Shown: in pieces, positions 51,223 to 60,974 of the stretch
Position numbering within the stretch: the first letter of the stretch is position 1
Layout: each line of letters begins with the position of its first letter
From: Cordylochernes scorpioides
Taxonomy: Eukaryota; Arthropoda; Arachnida; Pseudoscorpiones; Chernetidae
Assembly (NCBI GenBank): GCA_030710605.1
Contig: CP092868.1
Coordinates: 25,157,337 to 25,221,336, forward strand
Reading direction: 5' to 3'
Length of the DNA: 64,000 nt
The notes under the pieces: model-generated
The model's database searches: none
What the model saw: only the letters and a program-made list of their open reading frames with translations
What the model was told of the DNA's origin: nothing
Translations under genes and position numbers: made by a program

Positions 51223-52191
51223 TCAAAAATAGGGTTTGAGTCTTGAGACATGGACAATCAGTGGGTCTTGGCCAGGATTATCTTTCGGCTCAATTAAGTA
51301 ATTTACGTTAGACAGCTTCTTTAATATTCGATATGGGCCAAAATATTTTCTCAATAGTTTTTCACATTTTCCGATTTTCCTGACTGGTGTCCAAACTGCC
51401 ACTAAATGTCCTGGTTCATAGATTTTCTCATTGTGTTTTTTGTCATAGTTTCTTTTCATCCTTTCCTGAGTCTTCTCTGTGTTGTTAATGACTACCTGTC
51501 TCGTCCTTGCTATTTTATCTAAGTAGTTTTCTATATATTCGTCGTAATCGTCCATGTTACTGTCCGTTGGGATATTCTCGTCGTCTAAGAGGGACATGGG
51601 TTCCCTTCCAAACAACAGGAAAAATGGAGAATAGCCTGTGGTTTCTTGAATCGTGGTATTATACGCGTGGGTGATAAAAGGGAGGATTTCATCCCAGTTC
51701 TTTTGGTCTGTGTTCACATACATGCTGATCATATTGATTAAAGTTCTATTTAGCCGTTCCGTTAGTCCGTTAGTCTGGGGGTGGTAGCTCGTTGTGAAGC
51801 AGTGTTTCACTTTGCACATTTTCATTACCTCCTTCATCAAATTGCTAGTGAATTGTGAACCTCTATCGCTAATAAGAAATTTTGGGGCCCCGTGACGTAA
51901 AATAATATGTTCGATTAAAAATGTAGAGACTTCTTTCACGGTTGCTTCTGATACTGCCTTTGTTTCAGCATACTTGGTATAATAATCAGTCAACACAATT
52001 ATCCACTTCGTTCTTCTTTTCGTTGATGGCAAGGGGCCAACAAAGTCAATTCCGATTCTTTCAAAAGGGTAGTTAGCTGGGGGAATAGATTGTAGAAGTC
52101 CAGAAGGCAAGTGATTTGAACCTTTCCGACTTTGGCAAAGGTGGCACACGTCTTTACAAATTCTGAAACATCTTTCAACATGGAAGGCCAA
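51223..52191 (-). pseudogene. integrase
   Basis: Catalytic triad residues: D in IGIDFVGPLPS, D in ISDRGSQF, E in HPQTNGLTERLN. A GPY-type end RKYFGPYRILKKL follows, then HVSRLKPYF before the stop. The zinc-binding H-H of HHCC lies in the previous frame (52000-52706), with CHLCQSRKG here after a shift near 52135. It would insert the cDNA into chromosomes. Confidence 0.88.
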
Positions 52192-52706
52192 TAGAATTTA
52201 TTCTTCAATCGGTAAGTGGTTCTGGCGACGCCCAGATGGCCATTCAGCATATGGTTGTGGTATTCACTCATGGCTTCCTTCCTTCTCTTCTTTGGCACTA
52301 CCAGCAACCATGCCCTACCTTCAGGATTTGGATTTTTCTTGTAGAGACACCCATTTTCTTCTTTGAAGTTCTGTGTAATTGAACGCTTGTTTCCACTGAG
52401 TTTCTCCTTAATATTCTCAATAAAATCATCCTTTTCGTCTATTATTTGATTCAGAAATAGTCTTTCATAATCTTCGTCCCATTCGTTTTCAGGTAAGGGT
52501 CCTCTAGATAGACCATCAGCGTCTAGATGTTTTTTACCCGATTTGTGTATAATTTCGAAATTATATTCCTGAATCTTCAGTGCCCATCGTGCTAATCGGC
52601 CGGTCGGATCTTTCAGATTCTTAAGCCAGCATAGTGCGTGATGATCAGTTACGATTTTGAAGTGCCTTCCATATAGGTAGGGTCGTAACTTGGACATTGA
52701 CCACAC
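51999..52706 (-). pseudogene. RNase H end and integrase zinc domain
   Basis: Starts WSMSKLRPYLYGRHFKIVTD (late RNase H), then the tether ADGLSRGPL and the HHCC part YHNHMLNGHLGV...FVKTC. A frameshift follows after TCATF. Separated from RT by a shift near 52740. Confidence 0.82.
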
Positions 52707-52711
52707 AACAG

Positions 52712-54217
52712 CTAGACATTCTTTTTCGGTAGTCGAATAATTTTGCTCAGTGTTCGACTTAAATATGAGATAACTTTTTCTTTATCGCCGAACTTTTGGA
52801 CTAATGTTGCACCCAGGCCGATGTTAGATGCGTCAGTATGAATGTAAGTAATTGCATTCGGGTCAAAGTGCCCTAAGATTGGAGGATTTATCAATGCTAC
52901 TTTAAGGGTTTGAAATGCTTTTTCTTGATTTTCTGTCCAGGTAAAAGGTACATTCTTTTTTATAAGACTGGTTAATGGATCGGCAATTTTTGAAAAACCT
53001 TTGATAAATTTTCTATAATATGAGCACATTCCTAAAACTGATTGAACTTCTTTTATCTTTTTGGGCCGAGGAAAATCTCTAATAGCCTTGATATTATGCT
53101 CCGCTGGTTTTATTCCATGTTGATTAGTTATATGGCCAAGAATCTCTAGTTCTTCGAAAGCAAATTGGCATTTTTTGTTGTTCAATTTTAAATTAGCCTC
53201 GCGAAAACATTTTAAAACAGCTTCTATTCTTTTGAGATGTGTTGAAAAATCCGAGCTATAAATGATTACGTCATCTAGATAACATAAGCAAATTTGCCAT
53301 CTAAGATTACCAAGCATATTTTCCATGTTCCTCTCAAATGTAGCAGGGGCATTGCATAGACCAAAGGGCATTACGTTGAACTCATATAGGCCATGTGCTG
53401 TAGTGAAGGCTGTCTTTTCTTTATCTTTCTCCTCAACCTCTACTTGCCAATATCCTGATTTAAGGTCAATTGCTGAAAAGTATTTGGATCCTTGAAGTGT
53501 ATCCAATACTTCATCAATTCTGGGAATTGGGTAAACATCCTTCACTGTTACATCATTCAATTTTCTGTAGTCAACGCAAAATCTGTACTTACCATCTCGC
53601 TTCTTGACCAAGATTACAGGGAAGGACCATGGACTCGAGGATGGTCTAATTATGCCGTCTCTGAGCATTTCATCAATTTGTTCTTTTATGATTTCTCGCT
53701 CTTTCGCGCTCACCCTATACGGCTTGTGTTTGATCGGTTTCGCGCCTTCTGTATCGATCCGATGTTTCGCTAAGTTGAATCTTCCTAATCCCGACGAAAA
53801 CAAATCCTCGTACCTTTCCAAAACTTTTTTCAATTGCTCCTTTTCCTTATATGCTAAATTTTCGTTTATCTGAAATTGGGGTTCTTCATGCTCTTTTTGT
53901 TCACTTTCTTCCATAAGATTCACTTCGGCTGGCTGACTTCCAAAGCACAATGTTTGGTTTTTTAATATTTTTAATGGTCGAGGGTAATGGTTTGTTATCC
54001 AGATATATGTTTCCTTATTCACAACATTTATTAAGCTTCTCGCTAGTCGAAGTCCATTTGTTTGAAACATTTTATGGTTCTCCTCGATGATGTATTCGCC
54101 ATCCTCTGCTTCTACAAATGCATTAATCAATTTAATAGAAAGTTCTGGTATAATGGCATCCTTTGCACTTTTTATTTTCTTCTGTTGATATTTGATTACG
54201 TCACGATTTTCTGTCAA
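52712..54217 (-). pseudogene. reverse transcriptase and start of RNase H
   Basis: 501 residues. RT motifs in order: FPVILVKKRDGKYRFCVDYR, FSAIDLKSGYWQ (catalytic D), MPFGLCNAPATFE, CYLDDVIIYS (YLDD), LEILGHI. RNase H begins HTDASNIGLGATL (catalytic D). A shift near 52740, in or beside AGCAAAATTATT, ends the frame. It is joined to protease by one extra A in an A-run at about 54250-54255. Confidence 0.9.
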
Positions 54218-54245
54218 GTCATATTTGATTATTTCACGCTGACAA

Positions 54246-54613
54246 TCAATTTTTTGCGTTCATTTTCTTAAGAAAATCACTTCCAAGTATAAATATTCGC
54301 AAATGTGTTCTCATTATCACAAATTGATGTGTAATTGTTTTGTCATCAAATTTTATATTTAAAATAATATTTCCTACGATATCTAATTCTTTGCCATCGG
54401 GTCCGGAGCACATTTTATCAGGATTTATTATTTCAAGACCTGTGTTAAGAGCTGTACTAAGGTCGACCACTGAAAGATCGGCGCCTGTATCAATCAAAGC
54501 TTCGCAGATACCGATTCTATCCACGTTAATGTTCATTTTATATTTGGGGTCCAACTTTTTAATTCCATTTATGGTCGACTTGCTTTGATTGACGGACTTA
54601 GGCGCGATGTTTA
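54246..54613 (-). pseudogene. aspartic protease, entered by -1 frameshift
   Basis: The frame overlaps the gag end and reads through CEALIDTGADLSVVDLS (DTG active site) and FILGSDFLKKM. No start codon of its own is needed: the -1 frame is open from the gag shift site. It stops after an A-run where one extra base breaks the link to RT. Confidence 0.82.
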
Positions 54614-55774
54614 GTTTAAATCTTCTAATGCGGCATATCTATTCCTTGTAGGGATACTCGAGTACGGGCTATTACTTACGTCAGCGTAGAGCAGAGGTCT
54701 CGACTTCTGAGTTCCATTATCCATTCGGATTTCTTCTTCGACCTTGTCTTGTGTAACTATGGGGTCCTCTTCCACAATTCTTACAAACCTGACTCTGCAA
54801 TACCGCGCTACGTGTCCTGGCTTGTTACACTTGAAACATATTGGTCTCCCGTCTTCTGTCCTATTCCTATTTGAATTTGGATTCTTATTGTATGTTTTAC
54901 TTGGGTAGACCGGTTTTGGCTCAGGATTGGGAGTGTAAGATCGTCTAGGGGCAGATACCTGGGGCAGAGGCTTGTTCTGGTAATACCTCGGAGTGGGGGC
55001 CTGGGGCTTGGAGGTGTTCTGGTAGTACCTCGGAGCGGGGGCCTGGGGCTTGGAGGTGTTCTGATATGGTCTTCTGAACGACGTAGCATTCTTCCATTGC
55101 TCTTGATGATGGGGACGAGGAGAGCGTGGTCCATTATAAAGAGCTTTTGATTTTTCTGCACGTTCTTGGTAGTTCTTTTCGAACAAATCCAGCTTTTTAC
55201 AAATTTCTAGAAGTTCATTGGTATTTTTAGGAGGGTTTAGGTGAAGGGCAAAAGAGTATTCTTTCTTTAACCCTCCAATAACCCAGTTTATTTTAGTCTC
55301 TTCTTCCATTTGGGGGTCGACCTTGTTGCACAGTACAAGGATATCCTCTGCGAACCTGATTGCAGGTTCATTCCACTGCTGCATTCTGTTTAGCCTCATC
55401 TTCATTTCTTCTTTGTTGGCGTCTGAGGCAAAATCCTGAATTAGGCGGCTCTTGAAATTTTCCCAGCTGGTGAAACTTATCTTGTGTAGGTTCAGCCAGG
55501 TTTTGGCGCTACCAATCATATTCATGGCAGCATAACGAGAGATAAGGTAGTCTGCCCAATGGTACAGGAAGCCAATTTCTTCAAGAGATTCAATCCATGG
55601 GCGAGGGTCTTCCGTTCCATCATACTTGGGGATGTCGATGTTGGGATTCAGGACAACTGGGTCGGAACTAGCATCTCTACCAATTGTTGCACCAGGTTGC
55701 GGCTTGGCAGACTCTTCAGGCATGATTCTCTCCTGTGCTGGGTCTTGCATCTTACCAGAGCGTGTTTCAACCAT
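54611..55774 (-). CDS. gag polyprotein
   Basis: 387 residues, intact. Residues 1-30 (MVETRSGKM...) are encoded inside the 5' LTR, and the frame reads on across the LTR edge and primer site. A capsid-like core runs about 45-200 (PKYDGTEDPRPWIESLEEI, GGLKKEYSFALH). Then a proline-rich duplicated stretch and one zinc knuckle CFKCNKPGHVARYC near 326-339. It ends at the shift site. Packages the element RNA. Confidence 0.88.
   Translation of the reverse strand: MVETRSGKMQDPAQERIMPEESAKPQPGATIGRDASSDPVVLNPNIDIPKYDGTEDPRPWIESLEEIGFLYHWADYLISRYAAMNMIGSAKTWLNLHKISFTSWENFKSRLIQDFASDANKEEMKMRLNRMQQWNEPAIRFAEDILVLCNKVDPQMEEETKINWVIGGLKKEYSFALHLNPPKNTNELLEICKKLDLFEKNYQERAEKSKALYNGPRSPRPHHQEQWKNATSFRRPYQNTSKPQAPAPRYYQNTSKPQAPTPRYYQNKPLPQVSAPRRSYTPNPEPKPVYPSKTYNKNPNSNRNRTEDGRPICFKCNKPGHVARYCRVRFVRIVEEDPIVTQDKVEEEIRMDNGTQKSRPLLYADVSNSPYSSIPTRNRYAALEDLN
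54614..54620 (-). promoter_or_regulatory. -1 ribosomal frameshift heptamer UUUAAAC
   Basis: In the gag frame the codons are GAU UUA AAC UAA: the heptamer U UUA AAC is directly followed by the gag stop (54611-54613). Slipping one base back opens the protease frame. This is one of the strongest known -1 slippery heptamers. A stimulatory fold downstream was not assessed. Confidence 0.85.
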
Positions 55775-56011
55775 CCTACAAATTTATATAAGGGAATAAT
55801 GAGATAAGTCTACTTTAAGTAGCCTCCAGAATCATTTATTTATTTTCTCACATCAAAGAGAGCAGTGAAGTCACACGTGTACCTAAATACAAATGATGAT
55901 AATCTAAATAATCTGTTTTAAATAAATATCATAGAATATAAAATTATTTAATTTAAATTTCAAATATATTAAAAATAATATAAGAAATACGCCATTAATC
56001 ATGATGTAACA
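55685..56011 (-). repeat. 5' LTR of the 50843-56011 element
   Basis: 327 bp, TGTTACATCATG to GGTGCAACA on the minus strand. Confidence 0.95.
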
Positions 56012-56072
56012 ATATTATATACAATATTATATTATATAATTAAAATATAAATATACGACACATATTTAGCAA

Positions 56073-56290
56073 TTAACGTTTTTTTTTCCAAAAGAGAAAA
56101 TCATAGATATAATTATAGAGTTTTAAATATAAGTCCTTACTGTTTATAAACATAAAAAGATCCTTGTATTCAATGTCTTCCTGTAGTTCTGGAAGACATT
56201 CAATAAGCAAGTGACAGGAATCCTGTCTTCTCTCTTCACACACTGGATCGTCTATAGCTCCTATTGGAAACAGAGAAATCGATGAAATTT
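56073..56290 (-). pseudogene. LINE ORF2 C-terminal fragment
   Basis: Minus-strand reading with IGAIDDPVCEERRQDSCHLL and IECLPELQED: the C...C....H....C tail of LINE ORF2. Stop at 56073-56075. Upstream is lost. A different LINE family from 60278-60475. Confidence 0.65.
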
Positions 56291-56599
56291 ATGAGTATTT
56301 TATGATAGTGTAGTTGTGGTATTAATAATAAAAACAGTTTTAATCACAATTTACTTCAATTGATATGATAACATATTTGAGGATAAAACAATACCTGGCT
56401 TAAGACGAGTAGAATAAAGAAATCAAAAGATTACATATTTACATATCCACAGAAAGAGCCAGCCAACAGGAAACAACACAACAATAGGTTTATATAGGGA
56501 AATCCGCGATATCTGGCTGTCGATTTTACAGAGTAGATTTTACTAGAAGTAATATTTTTAAAATAAAATAATTTTTAAATAGCATAAATATAATGTAGG
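56291..56599. other. no recognised gene
   Basis: AT-rich DNA between the LINE end and the structured-family pair. No support for any feature. Confidence 0.45.
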
Positions 56600-57035
56600 T
56601 ATTTAGGCACGGGCGGTTTCACCAATTTAATCTACCAGACCACTTCTTAGAGATCTAATACTGTATTGGATCATTCTGTTTATATATGCTACACTGAAGG
56701 GTGGAATCTTTGAAATGGTATTTAAGTAAACTATACACATAAGCTTTTAGGACAGTAGAATTATGTATAATTATTTGCATCGAGCAATGTTTTTCCACAA
56801 ACAAGATTCCATTTCTGAGATTCCACCCTTCAGTGTAGCATATATAATTAGAATGATCCAATACAGTAATAGAGATCTAAAGAAGCGGTCTGGTAGATTA
56901 AATTGGTGAAACTGTTGGAAGGGTTTACCACTGATGAGCCAAGCCTTCCCAATATATTTTTCATTGCAGTAAGGACAGTATAAGTTTGATTTATTTGTGA
57001 GAAGAAACATTCGCGTCTTAATGTCTTCATTCGTT
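56600..57035. mobile_element. inverted pair of structured-family copies F and G
   Basis: Copy F (minus, 56600-56770) lacks the CTGATGAG half. Copy G (plus, about 56800-56990) is complete in the core: AGCGGU (56884-56889), C, UGGUAGA, UUGGU, GAA, ACUGUU, GGAAGGG, UUUACCA, CUGAUGA (56931-56937), GCCAA, G, CCUUCCC. Here stem I has A-U where copy E has G-C, and the inner helix has A-U where E has G-C. Confidence 0.7.
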
Positions 57036-57039
57036 ATAT

Positions 57040-57800
57040 ATAGACTAGACGAATGGCCCGGGCAACGCCCGGGGTTTGCCCGAGTGCGAATATATTTTAA
57101 AAACGTTGTCTTGGGTGGTCGCTATTGACAGGGTGGTCTGTATAGACAGGTGAATGTATCACACAGCTGATAACAGGGTTGTCTAGAGTGGTCGCTATAG
57201 ACAGGGTGGTCTGTATAGACAGGTGGATGTATCACACTGCTGATAACAGGGTTGCCTAAGGTGACCGCTATAGACAGGGTGGTCCGTATAGACAGGTGAA
57301 TGTAACACACTGATGATAACAGGGTTGCCTAAAGTGACCGCTATAGACAGGGTGGTCTGTATAGACAGGCAGCTGATAACAGGGTTGTCTAGAGTGGTCG
57401 CTATAGACAGGGTGGTCTGTATAGACAGGTGTATGTATCACACTGCTGATAACAGGGTTGCCTAAAGTGACCGCTATAGACAGGGTGGTCTGTATAGACA
57501 GGTGAATGTAACACACTGATGATAACAGTGTTGTCTAGAGTGGCCGCTATAGACAGGTGTATGTATCACACAGCTGATAACAGGGTTGTCTAGAATGGCC
57601 GCTATATACAGGGTGGTCTGTATAGACAGGTGGATGTATCACACAGCTGATAACAGGGTTGTCTAGAGTGGCCGCTATAGACAGGTGTATGTATCGCACA
57701 GCTGATAACAGGGTTGTCTAGAGGGGGGCAGGGAGGCCACGTGTTCGCTGGCAGCCAATGGGCGCGCATTCTATCCGTGAGCTTCAGACATACAGACAGA
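57040..57800 (+). repeat. hairpin element with about 73-bp tandem units
   Basis: Starts AGACGAATGGCCCGGGCAAC with the CCCGGGC/GCCCGGG hairpin. Then about nine units of CTATAGACAGGGTGGTCTGT, ATAGACAGG, GATAACAGGGTTG. It ends with GGGGGGCAGGGAGGCCACGT and GGCAGCCAATGGGCGCGC, related to 19430-19490. Confidence 0.8.
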
Positions 57801-57911
57801 AAAAGGCAATTATATAGGTAGATGGCGTGTTATTGCCTTATATTAATTTATTCCTAACTTGTCCTTATTGTTTGATGAAGAGCATTGCTCGATGCAAATA
57901 TATAAATATAA

Positions 57912-58124
57912 TTCTACTGTCCTAAAAGCTTATGTCCATAGTTTGCTTAAATACCATTTCTAAGATTCCACCCTTCAGTGTAACATATATAAACAGAATG
58001 ATCCGATACAGTATTAGAGTTCTAAAGAAGCGGTCTGGTAGATTAAAAAAATTGGTGAAACTGGGTTCACCACTGATGTGCCAAGACCTCCCACTATTTT
58101 GTCATCGCAGTAAGGACAGTAGAA
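57912..58124 (+). ncRNA. structured hammerhead-core element, copy H (degraded)
   Basis: Ends TTCTACTGTCCT and AGGACAGTAGAA pair perfectly. Inside, AAACTGGGTTCACC lacks most of the GGGAGGG arm and CTGATGAG is CTGATGTG. The longest flanks of the family are seen here: AGATGGCGTGTTATTG at 57822 and CGAATG-like TTCTTT to 58185. Confidence 0.55.
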
Positions 58125-58190
58125 GTTTGATTTATTTGTGAGAAGAAACATTCACATCTTAATCTTTACATTTGTTATACATTTGTATAT

Positions 58191-58369
58191 TGTAACAAAG
58201 TATTTATTATTTTATTAACAGAGTATCATTTTTGATGTTTATATATTTTTCTTCTCTATAAACTTCCCTCTTTGTTTATCTTTTTTTTTATCATTCATAG
58301 TTTGTTGTTGCCTTAAATAAAATCCCTGTGTCATCTTGAAGTTTGTCTTTCCTAATTTCTCATGTGGCA
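58191..58369 (+). repeat. solo TRIM LTR
   Basis: 179 bp TGTAACAAAGTA to TCTCATGTGGCA with ATAT duplications (58187-58190, 58370-58373). Opposite orientation to 29119-29743. Confidence 0.82.
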
Positions 58370-58373
58370 ATAT

Positions 58374-58764
58374 TATGTTGTTTTTAAAAAAGAAGTTGTA
58401 TAGTTGTCTTGTCCCCAGTTAAATAGGATTGAGTACCAAATCCCGTGGGGTCGGGATATTTGCGACTGTTGTCCCAAAAACCAGGAAGAATGGTAGTTCA
58501 TCTTAATATAGGACTTTGTCATTTTATAGTCCGTAATGTTTTATGTGGAAAGCTCTTTCTAACATTAACACCAGTTATTCATTCTTTTACAATTTATTTA
58601 TTTTAACCTAAATTTGAAAAATCGTGTTAGAACGCCTTTGTAATCTCAGAATATTTATTTATTTTATTGGGTTTTGACCCGTCATGACCCGGGATTGAAT
58701 CCAGCATTGGAATTTTTTTTTCTGATTACAAATTTTTATTTAAGTTTGATTATTGCATTAAATT
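58374..58764. other. no gene; SINE-like B box at 58690
   Basis: 58660-58712 has GACCCGGGATTGAATCCAGC and CATTGGAA then a T-run, the tail of the tRNA-like SINE seen at 13797 and 47194. The rest is unassigned. Confidence 0.4.
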
Positions 58765-59325
58765 TTATGAAAAAATAGTACAAATGTGATATTGTACTGG
58801 GATAAGTTGCATAAATTATGAAAAAGGCATCTCTTTATCGTGAAACTGAAAGTTGCCGATGGCTTGTGCCATCTATCGGAATAAATATCAACTATTCTCG
58901 TTGATTTTTAATTATTCCAGAATTAGCCAAATATCCATTCTTGATTAATCAAGAAAAGCTAAACACGGACGCGTTTCGGGCTGTTGGCCCTCATCAGCGT
59001 GGTGCAAGCTGTACCTCAACGACCATAAAAACAGGTCATTAAGGCATCCTGAAAAATCATGAAACGGGTAGTTAAGGCCAGAATTGTGTGAGACCGCGAC
59101 ACAATGTGAAAAAAATAGTACAAATGTGATATTGTACTGGGATAAGGTGCATACATTTTTGAAAAAAAAGGCATCTCCTTATTGTACAACTGAAAGTCTG
59201 TGGTTAGCTTTTCTTGATTAATCAAGAATGGGTATTTGGCCAATTCTGGAATAATTAATAAGATGACGCAAGCCATCAGAAACTTTCAGTTGCACGATAA
59301 GGAGATGCCTTTTTCATAATTAAAT
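58765..59325. mobile_element. inverted pair of H1-type PLE termini
   Basis: The minus unit (58765-59110) has a ribozyme near 58965-59010 (minus) with a complete core (CUGAUGA, GGGC/GCCC, GAAAC, GUC) and stem I CACG/CGUG, one pair short. The plus unit (59190-59325) lost its ribozyme. Confidence 0.72.
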
Positions 59326-59329
59326 TTGA

Positions 59330-60150
59330 TGTTTATATTTTAAAGTTATATATCATTATAAAACACGTTTTTCGTACTGTTATAATATCAACTAATATAT
59401 TTATTTTTTCAAAATTACAAATATTTTCTCACAATGAGTTTCTTTTTATTTTTAATTTCTAGCTTTCAAGTGATAAACGCTCTTCATCAGGTTTAATATA
59501 AAACATCGACTATATCTTACAAGATATATTTTCAGATATATGCGTATACGCACGCAGCGCTCTTCATTGAACGTGGATATTTACAACTGAAATTTTAAAT
59601 TTGAAATGTAAATTAACAATGTTATTGTTCAAATTTTAGAAGACGGCTGAAGAGAAGGGGAAGCTATATACATAATCTAATTGATATAAATAATTATATG
59701 TAAAAATTCTTTTTCAGGATTAGAATCACGAATCCTGCATGGGACTTTGATTCCAGTAAAAGGCTTGTTGCTGCTGTTGTATATAGTCACAGTGTAGAAA
59801 ATACTATACTATACCTACTACTTATATCTCTGTATTCTTAGTTCTCTTCTCTTCAATTACTCTGTAAACTGGCGAATCCTTTATAGGACGAGAGGCCCTC
59901 AATAAAGGCTTTTGTTGTTGTTGTAAATTAACAATGTTATGGAATATGTTTTCAATTTTAAAATTTCAGGTGTAAATATTCACACTGCGTGAGTTTGTAT
60001 TTAGAAATATTTCTTGTAAGATATAGTCAATGTTTTTTATTAAGCCCGTTGAAGAGCGATTATCGCTTGAAAGCTAGTGTTTTGTAATAAAAAGAAACTC
60101 ATTGTGAGGAATATATTTTGTAATTTTAAAAGTTTTTTCACAATATCATC
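59330..60150. mobile_element. PLE foldback split by a LINE insertion
   Basis: Left arm (59400-59625) and right arm (59941-60145) share TCACAATGAGTTTCTTTTTA and CTTTCAAG...ATAAACGCTCTTCA (minus: CTGATGAAGAGCG..., TTGAAAGC), a diverged hammerhead-like end. Confidence 0.65.
59626..59921 (+). mobile_element. 5'-truncated LINE with 19-bp target duplication
   Basis: TGTAAATTAACAATGTTAT lies at 59607-59625 and 59922-59940. The insert ends CCCTCAATAAAGGCTTTTGT then TGTTGTTG. No coding part left. Confidence 0.85.
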
Positions 60151-60277
60151 ATGAATATATATTTTTTGAGTAAAATTAACCATTCCTCCAGGGAAAAGTA
60201 TCTTTTCAAAACATTTTTGTTATTCTCTAGCTTTTGGGAATGGATGTCCTACTACAGGAGAAAACCTGGTATAATGA

Positions 60278-60475
60278 TTCTCCATTAGAACACGAGGCAC
60301 AATAACCTATAGGGCATGCAAAAACTGTCCTGGTGTGGAGCTAACACCTACCCACATATTCTCATGCCCAGCAATGGCCGCAGCCGTGCAGAAAATTGAC
60401 ATAGACCCAGAACAGCAGCTTTACACACCCAAGATAGAGGACAATGCTGTGATAGAGATGTATGAAGACATCTGA
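60278..60475 (+). pseudogene. LINE ORF2 C-terminal fragment
   Basis: 65 codons after an upstream stop: TYRACKNCPGVELTPTHIFS, CPAMAAAVQKIDIDPEQQ, to a TGA at 60473. C-x2-C...H...C tail of a Jockey/I-group ORF2. The following repeats duplicate the last codons. Confidence 0.8.
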
Positions 60476-60792
60476 GGCTCTTCATTGAACACAACAAAAG
60501 AAAATTGACATGGACCCAGAACAGCAGCTTTACACACCCAAGATAGAGGACATTGCTGTGATAGAGATGTATGGAGACATCTGAGGCTCTTCATTGGACA
60601 CGACAACAACAACAGAAAATTGGCATGGACCCAGAACAGCAGCTTTACACACCCAAGATAGAGGACATTGCTGTGATAGAGATGTATGGAGACATCTGAG
60701 GCTCTTTATTGGAAAAAACAAAATAAAATTGACAAGGACCCAGAACAGCAGCTTTACACACCCAAGATAGAGAACATTGCTGTGATAGAGAT
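60390..60792 (+). repeat. LINE 3' tandem units, about 118 bp
   Basis: Units of GACATGGACCCAGAACAGCA, GATAGAGGACATTGCTGTGA, GAGGCTCTTCATTGGACAC. Each repeats the last ORF codons (DPEQQLYTPKIEDIAVIEMY) plus a short UTR. Related arrays at 15297, 48790 and 63666. Interrupted at 60792 by the Gypsy element; continues at 63666. Confidence 0.9.
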
Positions 60793-60914
60793 TGTTTTAA
60801 TGTCCATCCATAGAGAGCAAAACAACAACTGACTCACCCGTGCAGCCAAGGTCACGCTCCGCTGCGTCACGTGGGAAAACATACGTAGAGGTTCTCGTCC
60901 ATGTTCTCAGCACA
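60793..60914 (-). repeat. 3' LTR of the 60793-63665 element
   Basis: 122 bp, TGTTTTAATGTCC to CTCAGCACA on the plus strand. Confidence 0.95.
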
Positions 60915-60974
60915 TCCCCCTTTTTAAGATTTGAAATATATATATACATTACAAACTTTAAATGCATAATATAA

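Larger units (their letters stand above)
50843..56011 (-). mobile_element. full-length Gypsy LTR retrotransposon, 5169 bp
   Basis: Two 327-bp LTRs (50843-51169, 55685-56011) differ at about five sites, and ATAT duplications flank both (50839-50842, 56012-56015). Minus strand: 5' LTR, primer site TGGTAGAGATGCTAG two bases on (tRNA not identified), gag, protease, RT, RNase H, integrase, purine tract AGAGGGGGAAG, 3' LTR. All domains are present, but pol has three single-base shifts, so this copy is not autonomous. Confidence 0.95.
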
